Assembly: GCA_905200545.1 (NCBI GenBank)
Contig: CAJKKQ010000018.1
Span: 1-58,504 of the forward strand
Direction of reading: 5' to 3'
Source of the DNA: an uncultured Oscillibacter sp.
Lineage (GTDB): Bacteria; Bacillota; Clostridia; Oscillospirales; Oscillospiraceae
DNA length: 58,504 nucleotides
Position 1 is the first letter of the stretch; the number at the start of each line of letters is the position of its first letter. Of this stretch, positions 16,503 to 25,488 are shown one piece after another. Under the pieces are notes generated by a model. That model saw only the letters and a program-made list of their open reading frames with translations. It had not been told where the DNA came from and searched no databases. Position numbers and translations under genes: made by a program.

Positions 16503-17848
16503 GCGCCCCGGTGCGAAACCGGGCCACCGCCCGGTCTGCCGCGCTGCGGGTGCTCACTGCCTGCCGGAAAAACGGCGCCTGGGCGGACGCGTCCTTGAAG
16601 GCACAGCTCTCCCGGGACCGCCTCTCCGAGTCCGACGCGGCCCTGTGCACCCGGATGGTCTACGGGGTGCTGCAAAACCGGCTGCTGCTGGAATACTATC
16701 TCTCTGCCTACTGCCGCCAGGCCCTGGAGCATCTCCAGCCGCCCCTGCGGGAGATCTTGCAGCTGGGGGCCTATCAGATTTTGTTCTTGGACAAGGTGCC
16801 GGACAGTGCGGCCGTCAACGAGTCGGTGAATCTGGCCAAGGAGACCGGCCGGGGTGCGGCGGCGGGATTGGTAAACGCCGTGCTGCGCCAGCTTTCCATC
16901 CACAAGGAGTCCCTGCCGGCCCTGCCGGACAAGGATGCCGTCCGGGCCCTCTCCGTGCGCTACAGCCACCCCCGGTGGCTGGTGAAGCGCCTGGTGGCCC
17001 TGTTGGGAGAAGCGGAGACGGAGGCGCTGCTGCGCTTGGATAACGGCGTGGCGCCCCTGACGGTGCAGGTGAATCCCCTGAAGACCACAGCGGAGGCGCT
17101 GTCGGCGGAGCTGGAAGCTTCCGGCGTGGGCGTCCGGCCCCATGATTGGGTGCCGGGCTGCCTGGAGCTGGATCACACGGGCGATCTCCAGGCCCTGCCT
17201 GCTTTCCGGGAGGGAAAATTCCTGGTGCAGGACGGCGCCGCCGCTTTGGTGGCCCAGATCGCCGGGGTAAAGCCGGGAAACCGCGTGCTGGACATGTGCG
17301 CCGCCCCCGGCGGCAAGTCCTTCGGCGCCGCCATGGCCATGGGGAACCGGGGGAGCATCCTCTCCTGCGATCTCCACGAAAACAAGCTCTCCCGGATCCG
17401 GGAGGGGGCGGAGCGGCTGGGCATCTCCATCATCGCCACCGCTGCCGCCGACGGCCGCCGGGAGAATCCCGACTGGCTGGAGCGGTTTGACGTGGTGATG
17501 GCTGATGTGCCCTGCTCGGGCCTGGGCATCATCCGCAAGAAGCCGGATACCCGCTATAAAAGCGCCGACGAGCTTTTTGCCCTGTCGGTGATCCAGAGTG
17601 CCATTTTGACCAATGCCGCCCGCTATGTGCGTCCCGGCGGTACCCTGGTGTACTCTACCTGCACCATCCTCCCGGAGGAGAACGAGCAGGTGACGGATTC
17701 GTTTTTGGCGGAGCATCCGGACTTTGTCCGGACACCCTTTGACCTTCCGGGACACGGCTCCCGGGAGGACGGCCAGGTGACATTGTGGCCCCAGCGCCAC
17801 GGCATCGACGGCTTTTACATCTGCCGCATGACGCGGCGCGAAACATGA
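16499..17848 (+). CDS. rsmB: 16S rRNA (cytosine-967-C5) methyltransferase
   Basis: The protein has 449 residues. An N-terminal NusB-like RNA-binding domain (about 1-140) is followed by a Rossmann methyltransferase domain with the SAM motif VLDMCAAPGGKS, the ADVPCSGLG motif and the catalytic-site STCT. The two cysteines fit the RsmB/Nol1 mechanism. It overlaps its neighbours on both sides by about 4 bp. Confidence 0.93.
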   Translation: MSAPVRNRATARSAALRVLTACRKNGAWADASLKAQLSRDRLSESDAALCTRMVYGVLQNRLLLEYYLSAYCRQALEHLQPPLREILQLGAYQILFLDKVPDSAAVNESVNLAKETGRGAAAGLVNAVLRQLSIHKESLPALPDKDAVRALSVRYSHPRWLVKRLVALLGEAETEALLRLDNGVAPLTVQVNPLKTTAEALSAELEASGVGVRPHDWVPGCLELDHTGDLQALPAFREGKFLVQDGAAALVAQIAGVKPGNRVLDMCAAPGGKSFGAAMAMGNRGSILSCDLHENKLSRIREGAERLGISIIATAAADGRRENPDWLERFDVVMADVPCSGLGIIRKKPDTRYKSADELFALSVIQSAILTNAARYVRPGGTLVYSTCTILPEENEQVTDSFLAEHPDFVRTPFDLPGHGSREDGQVTLWPQRHGIDGFYICRMTRRET

Positions 17849-18900
17849 GGACCGTTATGACCGATTTGAAATCCATGACGGAGGGGGAGATCACCGCATA
17901 CCTCAAGGAGCTGGGGCAGCCCGGCTTCCGGGGCAAGCAGGTGTTCTCCTGGCTCCACCGGGGCGTCACCTCCTTCGATGAGATGACCAATCTCCCCGCC
18001 GCCCTGCGGCAGACCCTCCGGGAACAGTGTATTTTGACCGTGCCCCGGCGGGAGCGCAAGCAGGTCTCCCGGCTGGACGGCACCACCAAGTACCTCTGGG
18101 AGCTCTCCGACGGCAACTGTATCGAGACGGTTTTGATGCAGTACCATCACGGCAACACCGTGTGTATCTCCTCCCAGGTAGGGTGCCGCATGGGCTGCGC
18201 CTTCTGCGCTTCCACCATCGCCGGCAAGGTCCGGGACCTGACGCCCGCGGAGATGCTGGACCAGGTGCTCTTCACCCAGCTGGATTCCGGACTGGAGATC
18301 TCCAACATCGTGCTGATGGGCATTGGAGAGCCCATGGACAATTTGGACAATGTCCTGCGGTTTTTGGAGCTGGTGAACCACCCGGACGGCATGAACATCG
18401 GCATGCGCCATATCTCCCTTTCCACCTGCGGCGTGATCCCCGGCATCCGGCGTTTGGCGGAGCTGGGGCTGCAGCTGACCCTCTCGGTGTCCCTTCACGC
18501 GCCGGACAGCGAGACCCGCTCCAAAATCATGCCGGTGAACCGGGCCTACGATGTGGAGGAGCTCTTCGCCGCCTGCCACGACTATTTCCGCAAGACCGGG
18601 CGGCGCATCTCCTTTGAGTACGCCATGATCGACGGCGTCAATGACCATGACTGGCAGGCAGACCTCATTGTCAAAAAGCTCCGGGGGATGCCGGGCCATG
18701 TGAACCTGATCCCCCTCAACGACGTGGTGGAGAGCCCCTTCAAGCCCTCCCGCCGCGTGGCGGCCTTCCAGAAGCGGCTGGAGGCCCAGGGGGTCACCGC
18801 CACCGTCCGCAGAAGCCTGGGCGGCGATATCGACGCCTCCTGCGGGCAGCTGCGCCGCAAGGCCATGGAAGAAGCAAAGAAAGGGGAGGATTCCCAATGA
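17845..18900 (+). CDS. rlmN: Radical SAM rRNA/tRNA adenine-C2 methyltransferase
   Basis: RlmN methylates A2503 of 23S rRNA and A37 of some tRNAs. From ATG 17845 it has 351 residues. The radical-SAM 4Fe-4S motif CRMGCAFC is clear, as are GEPMDN and the C-terminal DASCGQLR, which carries the cysteine that forms the methyl-transfer intermediate. ATG 17857, with GAGG just ahead of it, is an alternative start. It overlaps rsmB and prpC by 4 bp each. Confidence 0.93.
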   Translation: MRTVMTDLKSMTEGEITAYLKELGQPGFRGKQVFSWLHRGVTSFDEMTNLPAALRQTLREQCILTVPRRERKQVSRLDGTTKYLWELSDGNCIETVLMQYHHGNTVCISSQVGCRMGCAFCASTIAGKVRDLTPAEMLDQVLFTQLDSGLEISNIVLMGIGEPMDNLDNVLRFLELVNHPDGMNIGMRHISLSTCGVIPGIRRLAELGLQLTLSVSLHAPDSETRSKIMPVNRAYDVEELFAACHDYFRKTGRRISFEYAMIDGVNDHDWQADLIVKKLRGMPGHVNLIPLNDVVESPFKPSRRVAAFQKRLEAQGVTATVRRSLGGDIDASCGQLRRKAMEEAKKGEDSQ

Positions 18901-19637
18901 TGAAAATCTGGGCCATGACGGACGTGGGCCTGGTGCGCAAGGACAATCAGGACGCCTACGGCACCGAGTTCCACGCCCCCTCCGGCCACACCGTCTGCGT
19001 GGTGTGCGACGGGATGGGCGGCGCCGCCGGCGGCCAGCTGGCCAGCCACATCGCCGTCACCACCTTTATGGAGGAGATGCGCCGCACCCTGCGTCCTGAT
19101 ATGACGCCGGAGGAGCTCAAGGAGCTCTCAGCCTATGCCGTGGCCTCCGCCAACCGGGCTGTCCGGGAGGCTGCCATGCGCTCCGTGGACTGCCGCAGCA
19201 TGGGTACCACCCTGGTGTCCGCGGTGTCCTGGGAGGGCGGCGCGGTGATCTCCAACGTGGGAGACAGCCGGGCCTACCACATCACCCCCGAGGGCATCAC
19301 CCGGGTCACCAAGGACCACTCCCTGGTGGAGAGCATGGTGGACCGTGGGGACATCACCGCGGAGGAGGCCCGCCACCATCCCAACCGCAACCTCATCACC
19401 CGGGCCCTGGGGCCCGATATCTCCGCCGCCTGCGACGGCTTTATCTGCCCCATGGAGGTGGGGGATTACCTGCTCCTTTGCACCGACGGCCTCATCGAGA
19501 CGGTCTCCGATCAGGAGATGCTCTTTGAGATCGTCCACGGGGACGACCCCGGTACCTGCCTGGACCGTCTGCTGGCCATCGCCAAGCACCACGGCGCGCC
19601 GGACAACGTCACCGCCGTGCTGGCGCGCAAGCTGTAA
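18897..19637 (+). CDS. prpC: PP2C-type Ser/Thr protein phosphatase
   Basis: The protein has 246 residues. PP2C metal and active-site motifs are present: R15-K-DNQDAYG, VCDGMGGAAGG, GDSRAYHI, CTDGL and the final PDNVTAVL. It reverses phosphorylation by the PrkC kinase encoded 17 bp downstream; the pair is conserved across Firmicutes and acts in cell-wall, translation and spore-revival signalling. Confidence 0.94.
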   Translation: MMKIWAMTDVGLVRKDNQDAYGTEFHAPSGHTVCVVCDGMGGAAGGQLASHIAVTTFMEEMRRTLRPDMTPEELKELSAYAVASANRAVREAAMRSVDCRSMGTTLVSAVSWEGGAVISNVGDSRAYHITPEGITRVTKDHSLVESMVDRGDITAEEARHHPNRNLITRALGPDISAACDGFICPMEVGDYLLLCTDGLIETVSDQEMLFEIVHGDDPGTCLDRLLAIAKHHGAPDNVTAVLARKL

Positions 19638-19654
19638 GGGAGGGGGAAGAAACC

Positions 19655-21652
19655 ATGGATCAGTACATTGGAAAAATGCTGGACAACCGCTATGAGATCC
19701 TGGAGCGCATCGGCACAGGCGGCATGGCGGTGGTCTATAAGGCCAAGTGCCACCGGCTCAACCGCCTGGTGGCGGTGAAGATCCTCAAGAGCGACCTGGC
19801 TCAGGATGAGGACTTCCGCCGCCGCTTCAACGCGGAGGCTGCAGCCGTGGCCCAGCTGTCCCACCCCAACATCGTCTCCGTCTATGATGTGTCCCGGGGC
19901 GGCGACACGGAGTATATCGTCATGGAGCTCATCGACGGTATCACCCTCAAGCAGTATATGGAGAAGCGGGGCCAGCTGAACTGGCGGGAATCCCTGCACT
20001 TCATCACCCAGATCATGCGGGGCCTCAGCCACGCCCACAGCCGGGGCATCGTCCACCGGGACATCAAGCCCCAGAACGTCATGGTGCTGCGGGACGGCAG
20101 CGTGAAGGTGGCCGACTTCGGCATCGCCTGCCTGGAAAACTCCGCCCAGACCCTGACCCAGGAGGCTTTGGGCTCCGTCCACTATATCTCCCCGGAACAG
20201 GCCCGGGGCGACCGCACCGACGCCCGCAGCGACATCTACTCCGCCGGCGTGGTGCTCTATGAGATGCTCACCGGGCGGCTGCCCTTCGAGGGGGACAGCG
20301 CCGTGTCCGTGGCCATCCAGCACCTGAGCTCTATCCCCCTGGCACCCCGGGAGATCAATCCCGACATCCCGGAGCAGCTGGAGCTCATCTGCATGAAGTC
20401 CATGGCGCCGGATCTGGACCGGCGGTACCCTTCCGCCGACGCCATGATCGCCGACCTGGAGGCCTTCCGCAAGAACCCCGGCGTCAGCCTGGACTTCGAG
20501 CTGGAGGATCTGCGCCCGGAGGAGTCCGACGAGCCCACCCGGCCTCTGCGCACCGCCAGCATTCTCTCCGGCAGCAACGGGCAGAGCGGGCACCGTCCTG
20601 CCCGGGAAAGCGAGCGGGAGCGCCGCCGCTATGACGATTACGACGATGACTACGACCGGCCCCGCCGTGGCTCCAATAAGCGCAATACCGCCCTCATCGG
20701 CGTGGCCGTGGTGCTGGCGGTGGCTGTGATCGTGGTGCTTTTCCGGACGATTCTCGGCTCCTTCGGCGCGGCCCCCACCTCCTATGTGGTGCCGGATCTG
20801 CTGGGCTGCACGGAGGAAGAGGCTAAGGATCTGCCGGAGATCAAGGATATCTTCAAAATCGCTGTCCAGGGTACCGAGTTCAGCGATAAGTACGAGAAAG
20901 GCGAGATCTGCCGCCAGGACCCTGAGGAAGGGGAGGAACGCCAGGGCGACAACCTGGTCATCAAGGTCTGGGTCAGCGACGGAGAGGATACCGGTGAGAT
21001 GATCAATGTGGTGGGACAGAGCCAGCGTGGCGCGGAGACGCTGCTGAAGAATCTGGCGGACAAGTACGATCTCACCATTGAGGCGCCTGAGGATCTGATG
21101 GTCTACAACGATGAGGTGGAGGCCGGCTGTGTCATCTCCTCCGACCCTGCGGAGGGAGAGACGCTCCACAAGGGCGACACCATCACCCTGGTGCTCAGCA
21201 AGGGCAAGCAGCCCATTCCCCTGATCAACTTTGTAGGCGTGCAGCTGGAAACCGCCCTGGGCCAACTGGAAGGACTTGGTCTCAACCCGGATGATGTCAC
21301 CGTGACGGACGAGTACAGCGACAAACCGGTGGGAGAGATCATCCGCCAGACGCCCGACGCGGGCGCGGAAGTCCAGCCCGGCGACAAGATCACCTTCGTG
21401 GTCAGCAAGGGGCCGGAGAACGGCGGAGAGGCTGGAACCGGCAGTACCACCGTGACGATCCCGCTGCCCACGGATCGTGAGCAGGCATATCTGGAGCTCT
21501 ATCAGGACGGTCGGCTGATTTATGAGGGAGAGGTGGACTGCACGGTGGGCAGCTTTACCCGTGAGATTGAAGGCAGCGGATCTTCCAAGGTAGAAGCCTA
21601 TGTGGACAATCAGCGTTATTGGAGTGAGACGGTGACCTTTGATGGCAATTAA
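19655..21652 (+). CDS. prkC: Ser/Thr protein kinase with PASTA domains
   Basis: The protein has 665 residues. The cytoplasmic Hanks kinase domain (about 10-270) has GTGGMAVVYKA, HRDIKPQN and DFGIA. A charged juxtamembrane stretch rich in D, R and Y follows, then one membrane helix (about 350-370), three PASTA repeats (about 375-590) that would sense muropeptides or lipid II, and a C-terminal beta domain. The region between kinase and membrane has several Thr/Ser that may be autophosphorylated. It overlaps rsgA by 11 bp. Confidence 0.95.
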   Translation: MDQYIGKMLDNRYEILERIGTGGMAVVYKAKCHRLNRLVAVKILKSDLAQDEDFRRRFNAEAAAVAQLSHPNIVSVYDVSRGGDTEYIVMELIDGITLKQYMEKRGQLNWRESLHFITQIMRGLSHAHSRGIVHRDIKPQNVMVLRDGSVKVADFGIACLENSAQTLTQEALGSVHYISPEQARGDRTDARSDIYSAGVVLYEMLTGRLPFEGDSAVSVAIQHLSSIPLAPREINPDIPEQLELICMKSMAPDLDRRYPSADAMIADLEAFRKNPGVSLDFELEDLRPEESDEPTRPLRTASILSGSNGQSGHRPARESERERRRYDDYDDDYDRPRRGSNKRNTALIGVAVVLAVAVIVVLFRTILGSFGAAPTSYVVPDLLGCTEEEAKDLPEIKDIFKIAVQGTEFSDKYEKGEICRQDPEEGEERQGDNLVIKVWVSDGEDTGEMINVVGQSQRGAETLLKNLADKYDLTIEAPEDLMVYNDEVEAGCVISSDPAEGETLHKGDTITLVLSKGKQPIPLINFVGVQLETALGQLEGLGLNPDDVTVTDEYSDKPVGEIIRQTPDAGAEVQPGDKITFVVSKGPENGGEAGTGSTTVTIPLPTDREQAYLELYQDGRLIYEGEVDCTVGSFTREIEGSGSSKVEAYVDNQRYWSETVTFDGN

Positions 21653-22532
21653 AGGACGCATCCGCAAGGCCCTGAGCGGATTTTACTACGTGGACGCAGA
21701 GGGCACGGAATACACCTGCCGGGCCCGGGGCAAATTCCGCCGGGAGGGCATGAGCCCTCTGGTGGGGGACTGGGTGGAGATCCAGGATCTGGGCAGCGGT
21801 ACCGGGGTGGTGGACGCCATTTTGCCCCGGCGCAATGCCTTTACCCGCCCCGCCGTGGCCAATATCGACCAGCTGGTAGTCATTGCCTCCGGCGCCATCC
21901 CCAAGACGGATCCCTTCCTCATTGACCGGGTGGCGGCCATCGCCGCCCTGAAAGACTGTGAAGTAGTGGTGGTCCTCAACAAGTGCGACCTGGATCCGGC
22001 GGAGGAGCTCTTCCGGATCTACACCGCCGCCGGGTTCCCCACCATCCGGGTCAGCGCGGAAACCGGGGAGGGGCTGGAGGAACTGAAAGGGCAGATAACT
22101 GGTAAGCTGTCTGCCTTTACAGGCAACTCCGGCGTAGGAAAATCCAGCATTCTCAACGCCCTGGATCCGGAGTTCCAGATCCAGGTAGGGGACGTCAGCC
22201 AGGCCCTGGGCCGGGGACGCCACACCACCCGGCATGTGGAGCTCTACCACCTGGCGTGCGGGGCGGATGTGGTGGATTCACCGGGGTTTTCCTCCTTTGA
22301 GACCGACGAGCTGAACCTGGAACTCAAACACCGCCTGCCGGAGACGTTCCGGGAGTTTGCCCCCTATCTGGACCAGTGCCGGTTCGTGGGGTGCAGCCAC
22401 ACCAAGGAGCGGGGCTGCGCCGTGCTGGCGGCGGTGGAGCGGGGGGACATCCAGCCCAGCCGCCATCAGAGCTACCTGCGCCTCTATGAGGAGCTCAAGC
22501 CCCTTCAGGACTGGCAGGAGAAGAAACATTGA
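21642..22532 (+). CDS. rsgA: Ribosome small-subunit-dependent GTPase A
   Basis: RsgA helps mature the 30S subunit. The protein has about 296 residues. An N-terminal OB fold is followed by a circularly permuted GTPase in the order NKCD (G4), GNSGVGKSS (G1), DSPGF (G3), and a zinc-binding C-terminus with CRFVGCSHTKERGC. ATG 21642 is preferred over TTG 21639. In Bacillus PrkC phosphorylates this protein (CpgA), consistent with the overlap of the two genes. Confidence 0.94.
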   Translation: MAIKGRIRKALSGFYYVDAEGTEYTCRARGKFRREGMSPLVGDWVEIQDLGSGTGVVDAILPRRNAFTRPAVANIDQLVVIASGAIPKTDPFLIDRVAAIAALKDCEVVVVLNKCDLDPAEELFRIYTAAGFPTIRVSAETGEGLEELKGQITGKLSAFTGNSGVGKSSILNALDPEFQIQVGDVSQALGRGRHTTRHVELYHLACGADVVDSPGFSSFETDELNLELKHRLPETFREFAPYLDQCRFVGCSHTKERGCAVLAAVERGDIQPSRHQSYLRLYEELKPLQDWQEKKH

Positions 22533-22538
22533 AAAAGA

Positions 22539-22572
22539 CCGCCGGACGTATCCGCGTCCGGCGGCTTTTTTT
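22539..22572 (+). terminator. Rho-independent terminator ending the yicC-rsgA run
   Basis: CCGCCGGACG pairs with CGTCCGGCGG around a 6-nt loop, followed by seven T after GCC-type bases. Confidence 0.92.
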
Positions 22573-22574
22573 GT

Positions 22575-22601
22575 ACCCGGACGGGCCGGGGTGTATATAC
22601 T
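22575..22601 (+). promoter_or_regulatory. Possible sporulation sigma promoter for 22627 and spoVM
   Basis: AC at 22575-22576, 17 bp, then TATATACT at 22594-22601, one base from a CATA-type SigE/SigK -10. No SigA-type promoter is seen after the terminator. Which sporulation sigma factor would act is unclear. Confidence 0.35.
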
Positions 22602-22626
22602 GGAGTGAGAAAGGGGTGTGGGGCGT

Positions 22627-22779
22627 ATGTTTCGCGGGTGCGGACACTGGATCCTGGGCATCTGCGCGGTGGCTTTGGGCGCCGGTATTCTGATCGCCGC
22701 CGTATTTCCGGTGGGTGCGCTGATGTTTTTGGTGGCGGTGCTGCTGATCGCCTGCGGCTGCGCCTGCTGCCGGCGGTAG
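22627..22779 (+). CDS. Small membrane protein of 50 residues
   Basis: The reading frame runs from ATG 22627 to TAG and has a purine-rich ribosome site (AGAAAGGGG) about 10 nt upstream. The product has two hydrophobic stretches (about residues 8-25 and 29-44), a proline-valine-glycine turn between them, and a Cys/Arg end (CGCACCRR). I do not recognise a family. It lies between rsgA and spoVM, 16 bp from the latter, so it may belong to the same sporulation-expressed unit. Confidence 0.6.
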   Translation: MFRGCGHWILGICAVALGAGILIAAVFPVGALMFLVAVLLIACGCACCRR

Positions 22780-22795
22780 AGAAAGGAGCGTTTTT

Positions 22796-22870
22796 ATGAA
22801 GATCGTGGTTTGGAAATCCCCCAAGGCCCTCAGCGGCATTCTGCGCAGACTCTTCCACATTCAGGCATAA
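22796..22870 (+). CDS. spoVM: SpoVM-like spore morphogenesis peptide (24 residues)
   Basis: The frame encodes 24 residues, beginning MKIVVWKSPKALSG, after a strong GAAAGGAG ribosome site. Bacillus subtilis SpoVM has 26 residues. Aligned without gaps, M1, K2, K7, P9, K10, L12, G14, I15 and R17 match, including proline 9, which is needed in Bacillus to recognise the convex forespore membrane. Gene order supports the call: in Bacillus spoVM lies shortly downstream of prpC-prkC-rsgA. SpoVM is an amphipathic helix that anchors SpoIVA and so the coat basement layer. The last codons (CAGGCATAA) also contain the -35 of the next promoter. Confidence 0.8.
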   Translation: MKIVVWKSPKALSGILRRLFHIQA

Positions 22871-22893
22871 GCGCTCCCGGCGGTTCATAAAGT
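22866..22893 (+). promoter_or_regulatory. SigE-like promoter for the SPOCS/LysM gene
   Basis: GCATAAGC, then 13 bp, then CATAAAGT. The two CATA elements are 20 bp apart. The mother-cell SigE consensus in Bacillus has an ATA-containing -35 and CATACAnT as -10. The same layout, AGGCATAA with CATAGAGT 20 bp on, lies before spoIIIAA. Confidence 0.55.
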
Positions 22894-22938
22894 GGAACAT
22901 CACAGGTTGAACAGCCGGGAAAGGATGGGCAAGTGACC

Positions 22939-24477
22939 ATGGAACTGGAACTGCAAAAAAATTGCTTTGAGGGATATGACAGCGGCGGTGAGCTGATTTT
23001 GACCCAGGAGGAGACGGCGGAGACCATCGTGCCGGACTACTGCCCGGACATCGCCCGGATCATCGAGACCCAGGGCGCGGTGTTCCTCCACGGCCGGGAG
23101 ATCCGGGACGGCCGGGCGGAGATCTCCGGCACCGTGCGGGTCAGCGTCCTCTATACTCCCGACGGGGAGGGCGGCATCCGGACACTGGAGTTCGCGATCC
23201 CCTTTACCGCCCAGGGGGACGCCCACGCCCTGCCGGAGTGCGCCGCCCTGACGGCGGAGACCGGGGCGGAGCTGCTGGAGACCCGTCTGCTCAATCCCCG
23301 GAAGGTCTTCACCCACTGCAAGCTGGTGACCCGGGTGACTGGCTACCGCCGCATCAGCGTCGCCGTGACGGAGGATGTCCAGGCGGAGGAGAGTCAGCGG
23401 GTGGAGAAGCGCCAGGAGCATCAGAGCGCGATGGTCTTGACCCATGTGGCGGAAAAGGACTTCACCTTCTCCCAGGAGCTCAATCTCTCCCCCGGGCGGG
23501 AGGGGGCCGCGGAGATCCTGTGCAGCAGGGTGACGCCCACGGTGACGGAGACCAAGATCGTGGGCAGCAAGCTCATCTTTAAGGGTGTGTTCACCGTGAG
23601 CCTTCTCTACCGCCAGGAGGACGGGCAGTGCGCCTCCTTTACCGGGGAGCTGCCATTCTCCCAGATCATGGAGGTGGAGGGCGCCGCCGAAGGGGCCGCC
23701 GCATCCATGCTGGTGCAGCTCTCCGGCACAGACCTGCAGATCGACGGCGGGGATCCCGAGGGGCGCCAGATGGCTGTGACGCTGTACATCCACGCCACGG
23801 CGCTGCTGCGGGAGCAGCGGGAGCTGACGCTGCTCAGCGACCTGTACTCCACCGCCTATGCGCTTACCTACGACGCCTCACCGCTGTCCCTGGTGAGCTT
23901 CTGCCAGAGCTTCAACCGCCGCCAGACGGTGCGGGAGGTGCTGGAGATCGGCGTGGTGGCGGAGTCCATTTTGTCCCTGTCCGTCACCTGCGGCACGGTA
24001 TCCGTCAGCCGGGAGGGGGAGACGGCGGTGCTGCGCACCAGCGCCGCCGTCCGGGCGCTGTATCTGGACGAGGGAGGCGTCCCCCTGGTGGCGGAGCGCA
24101 GCGTGGAGGTCTCCTGCCAGATGGAGCTGCCGGAGACCTGCCGGATCACCGCCCGGGCCGCCTGTACCGAGGAGGTACAGGGGAGCCTGGGAGACCGGGG
24201 CATCGAGGTCCGCTTCCCGGTGGACTTCCAGGCGGAGGCGGTGGCTTGCGACAAGCACATGTGCATCAGCGCCGCCCGGCTGGATCTGGAGCATCCCAAG
24301 GATCTTACCGGCGCGCCGTCTCTGGTGCTGCGGTGCATGGGAAAACAGGAGAGCGCCTGGGACCTGGCCAAACAGTACAACACCACCATTCCCGCCATTC
24401 TGGCGGCCAATGAGCTGGAGGATGGGGACGCCATTCCCCGGGATCAGCTGCTGCTGATTCCCCGGAAACGGGCGTGA
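22939..24477 (+). CDS. SPOCS (DUF3794) and LysM domain spore protein
   Basis: From ATG 22939 the protein has 512 residues. Repeats of the SPOCS/DUF3794 type fill most of it; the N-terminal segment TAETIVPDYCPDIARI is typical. A LysM domain ends it (about 460-505: SAWDLAKQYNTT to LLLIPRKRA). In Clostridioides difficile SipL, a protein with this layout, binds SpoIVA and links coat to forespore. The position just after spoVM, whose Bacillus product also partners SpoIVA, and the SigE-like promoter support a coat morphogenetic role. GTG 22933 is a less likely start because it is too close to the ribosome site. Confidence 0.82.
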   Translation: MELELQKNCFEGYDSGGELILTQEETAETIVPDYCPDIARIIETQGAVFLHGREIRDGRAEISGTVRVSVLYTPDGEGGIRTLEFAIPFTAQGDAHALPECAALTAETGAELLETRLLNPRKVFTHCKLVTRVTGYRRISVAVTEDVQAEESQRVEKRQEHQSAMVLTHVAEKDFTFSQELNLSPGREGAAEILCSRVTPTVTETKIVGSKLIFKGVFTVSLLYRQEDGQCASFTGELPFSQIMEVEGAAEGAAASMLVQLSGTDLQIDGGDPEGRQMAVTLYIHATALLREQRELTLLSDLYSTAYALTYDASPLSLVSFCQSFNRRQTVREVLEIGVVAESILSLSVTCGTVSVSREGETAVLRTSAAVRALYLDEGGVPLVAERSVEVSCQMELPETCRITARAACTEEVQGSLGDRGIEVRFPVDFQAEAVACDKHMCISAARLDLEHPKDLTGAPSLVLRCMGKQESAWDLAKQYNTTIPAILAANELEDGDAIPRDQLLLIPRKRA

Positions 24478-24480
24478 GAA

Positions 24481-24512
24481 AAGCGGGACGGATTTTTCCG
24501 TCCCGCTTTTTT
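24481..24512. terminator. Bidirectional terminator between convergent genes
   Basis: AAGCGGGACGGA pairs with TCCGTCCCGCTT, with T runs on both strands. It serves the SPOCS gene (+) and the homocysteine methyltransferase gene (-). Confidence 0.9.
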
Positions 24513-24531
24513 GCACAGTGTCCTGCCGGTA

Positions 24532-25488
24532 TTACCGGCCCAGCTTCAAATAGATCTCCCGGGCCCGGGCCACTTCCCGGATGTGGGAATCCACCGTGCG
24601 GCAGCAGCCGCCCACGGCGCTGGCTCCCGCCCGCATCCACCGGTGGGCGTAGTCCCCGAAGGTAATGCCGTCCCGGCTGCCGTGCCAGGTCTTGGTGGCG
24701 GGATCGTACTCCTCGCCGCTGTTGGGATACACCGCAATGGGCAGGGAGGTGGAGCGCTTCAGCTCCCCGATGAGGTGCTCCACGAACTCGGGCGCCGTGC
24801 AGTTGACGCCCAACATCCGCAGGTGGGGGTGCCCCTGGGAGAGGGCGGCGGCGCAGTCGGCGATGCGGTCACCCTCGTGGATATGGCTGCCGTCCCGGCA
24901 GGAGAAGCTGATCCAGTAGTCGGCCCCCAGCTCCTCGGCGATCTCGGCCTCGATGAGGGCCTCGTGGAGGGAAGGCTGGGTCTCCAGCAGCAGCAGGTCG
25001 GATCCGGCCTCCCAGAGGATCTCCATGCGGCGGCGGTGGAAGTCCCGGAGAACGTCGTCACTGACGCCGTAATTGCCCCGGTACTCAGACCCGTCGGCCA
25101 GGTACGCTCCGTAGGGCCCCACGGCCCCCAGGCACAAGGGCAGGCAGCGTCCGCTCTCCCGGCCCTCCTGGGCCCACCAGCTCTCCCGGGCCTCCTGAAA
25201 CAGCTCCACGGACCGGGCGATGCAATCCTCCGCCTCCTGCCGGGAGTAGCCCTTGGCGGTGAGGCCGGGGATGGTGGCCTGATAGCTGGCGGTGATGCCG
25301 CAGTCGGCCCCTGCCCGGAAGTAGCCCAGATGCACCTGACGGATCAGTTCCGGCTGCTCCGCCAGGGCCTTGGCGGTCCAGAGGGAGTCGTTGAGGTCAC
25401 AGCCCAGGGCCTCCAGGGCGGTGGACATGGACCCATCGATGACCATGATTTTGGTCTTTGCCAGTGTCTCTTCCAGGGAAATGCGCAT
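24532..25488 (-). CDS. mmuM: Homocysteine S-methyltransferase family protein (MmuM-like)
   Basis: The protein has 318 residues in a TIM-barrel fold. The zinc ligands are visible: C in GVNCTAP and the cysteine pair in GGCCRT. Family members transfer a methyl group from S-methylmethionine or SAM to homocysteine, giving methionine. It is too short for a cobalamin MetH and lacks those domains. The start follows the stop codon of the transporter gene directly, with AGGAG inside that gene's end, so the two are tightly coupled. Confidence 0.87.
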   Translation of the reverse strand: MRISLEETLAKTKIMVIDGSMSTALEALGCDLNDSLWTAKALAEQPELIRQVHLGYFRAGADCGITASYQATIPGLTAKGYSRQEAEDCIARSVELFQEARESWWAQEGRESGRCLPLCLGAVGPYGAYLADGSEYRGNYGVSDDVLRDFHRRRMEILWEAGSDLLLLETQPSLHEALIEAEIAEELGADYWISFSCRDGSHIHEGDRIADCAAALSQGHPHLRMLGVNCTAPEFVEHLIGELKRSTSLPIAVYPNSGEEYDPATKTWHGSRDGITFGDYAHRWMRAGASAVGGCCRTVDSHIREVARAREIYLKLGR

